Source of the DNA: Arcobacter porcinus
GTDB lineage: Bacteria > Campylobacterota > Campylobacteria > Campylobacterales > Arcobacteraceae
Direction: 5' to 3'
Assembly: GCF_004299785.2 (NCBI RefSeq)
Contig: NZ_CP036246.2
Coordinates: 682,001-746,000 of the forward strand
Length of the DNA: 64,000 bases
The notes under the pieces are model-generated. The model did no database searches. It was not told the DNA's origin and worked only from the letters and a program-made list of their open reading frames with translations. Of this stretch, positions 63,336-64,000 are shown piece after piece. The stretch's first letter is position 1, and the number at the start of each line of letters is the position of its first letter. Made by a program: the position numbers and the translations under genes.

Positions 63336-64000
63336 ATGATTAACACAAAAGAGGACTTTGATAATCTTGTAGATAGTATAAAAAAAGAGAAATGGTATAG
63401 AAAACCTTTAGCTTTTGGAATTGCAAGAATAACTAGAGGAGTTTTAAATCCTAATCTTACTTTAGATGCTACATTTTCTCATATAAATTGGGATGAAAAT
63501 GAGAAGAGTGCAGCAATTTTTTTAGCAGCATTAAAGCAAAATGGACAAAATGTTGATTGTTTTCAAAGTGAGGGGATTTATGCTATCACAGATGGTTTTT
63601 TGGGTTATTGTATAGAAGCATATAAGCCATTTTATGAAGAAAAAGAGAAGCATAAAAATCTTCAAGTAGTTTCAACTTTAGCATCTTTACCAATAAATAG
63701 TGGACTTGAAGCAGAAGATTTTAGAGTTGTATTTATATTTGAAGATGATAAACCAAAAAGTGTAGAGAGTATTTATTTAAAACTTTATGCAAAACATAGT
63801 AAAAGTATTCAAAATTTAAATCTAGAAAATATTGATGAACTACTTACAAATTGTGCTTGGATAGATGGAACTCCAATGGAGCTTGAACTTTTAAGAGAAA
63901 ATGAAATTATGCTAAAGATTGCAAATAAATTTCCACAAATTGAGTATATAGGAAAATATGCAAAAGTTTTAAGACATATAATTCCAAATGAAGATAAGAG
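63336..64000 (+). CDS. dapD: Tetrahydrodipicolinate N-succinyltransferase (DapD), 3' end beyond window
   Basis: The first 221 codons are present. The N-terminus MINTKEDFDNLV and the segments KPLAFGIARITRG, SVESIYLKLYAKHS and LRHIIPNED match the long Campylobacter-type DapD. The C-terminal left-handed beta-helix lies off the right edge. It succinylates tetrahydrodipicolinate in lysine/diaminopimelate synthesis. AAGGAG site. Confidence 0.92.
   Translation, partial: MINTKEDFDNLVDSIKKEKWYRKPLAFGIARITRGVLNPNLTLDATFSHINWDENEKSAAIFLAALKQNGQNVDCFQSEGIYAITDGFLGYCIEAYKPFYEEKEKHKNLQVVSTLASLPINSGLEAEDFRVVFIFEDDKPKSVESIYLKLYAKHSKSIQNLNLENIDELLTNCAWIDGTPMELELLRENEIMLKIANKFPQIEYIGKYAKVLRHIIPNEDK

Overview
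The window is very AT-rich. It has short intergenic gaps, AAGGA-type ribosome sites, many TTG starts, and gene sets typical of Campylobacterota (rplY-pth-lptG, pyrH-rpoZ-spoT-tyrS, CheV, Campylobacter-type DapD and NifU). The best match is an Arcobacter/Aliarcobacter-like chromosome. This is inferred from protein character and gene order; no database was searched.

Layout. 1-3.2 kb holds the SUF iron-sulphur genes (sufC partial, sufB) divergent from a NifU-like gene. Each promoter carries the same GATAA-N3-TTATC-cored palindrome. 3.2-29.9 kb is mostly housekeeping: argH, cheV, tcdA, greA, uvrB, nth, rpiB, lepB, folD, rplY, pth, lptG-like, amidase, tyrS, spoT, rpoZ and pyrH. Within it, 11.5-15.4 kb is a signalling block of HD-GYP, REC-GGDEF and hybrid kinase genes.

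30.0-36.1 kb is the most interesting part. A Fur/Zur-family regulator gene overlaps nhaA, which runs into an HMA-like protein, a ferritin-like protein, three small membrane or glycine-rich proteins and a P1B ATPase with an S-C-A membrane triad. Two more small membrane proteins follow behind a pair of Fur-like boxes. This set resembles the gene clusters that build ferrosomes (membrane-bound iron-storage bodies). Divergent from it are a ZnuA-like zinc-binding protein and a DUF1007-NicO permease, with a perfect 7-1-7 palindrome in the shared intergenic region.

38.6-46 kb is more accessory: an acquired AadA-type adenylyltransferase, a soluble chemoreceptor with a PAS partner, an XRE regulator broken by one stop codon, two tandem PLP sulphur-amino-acid enzymes (one fungal-like) and an exported LigE-type DNA ligase. 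46-50.8 kb is ordinary (apt, trpB, dedA, pepA, lysR). 51.1-52.6 kb is a complete IS110-family element with end inverted repeats and a probable guide-RNA region. 52.7-56.7 kb holds small exported or membrane proteins, a beta-barrel protein, a WYL regulator and a B12-binding radical SAM enzyme.

56.8-58.9 kb is a small accessory island: a chemoreceptor remnant followed by KilA-N and RhuM genes. Both genes contain a long perfect palindrome inside the coding sequence at about codons 60-72. 58.9-64 kb returns to core genes: an HI0933-like flavoprotein broken at a T7 tract, a TerB-like protein, a coiled-coil/ZapA-like pair, a prepilin-like protein, priA and partial dapD. The amidase and the prepilin-like gene both appear to start at AUU/AUC codons with well-placed ribosome sites. 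No tRNA, rRNA or CRISPR array was seen.
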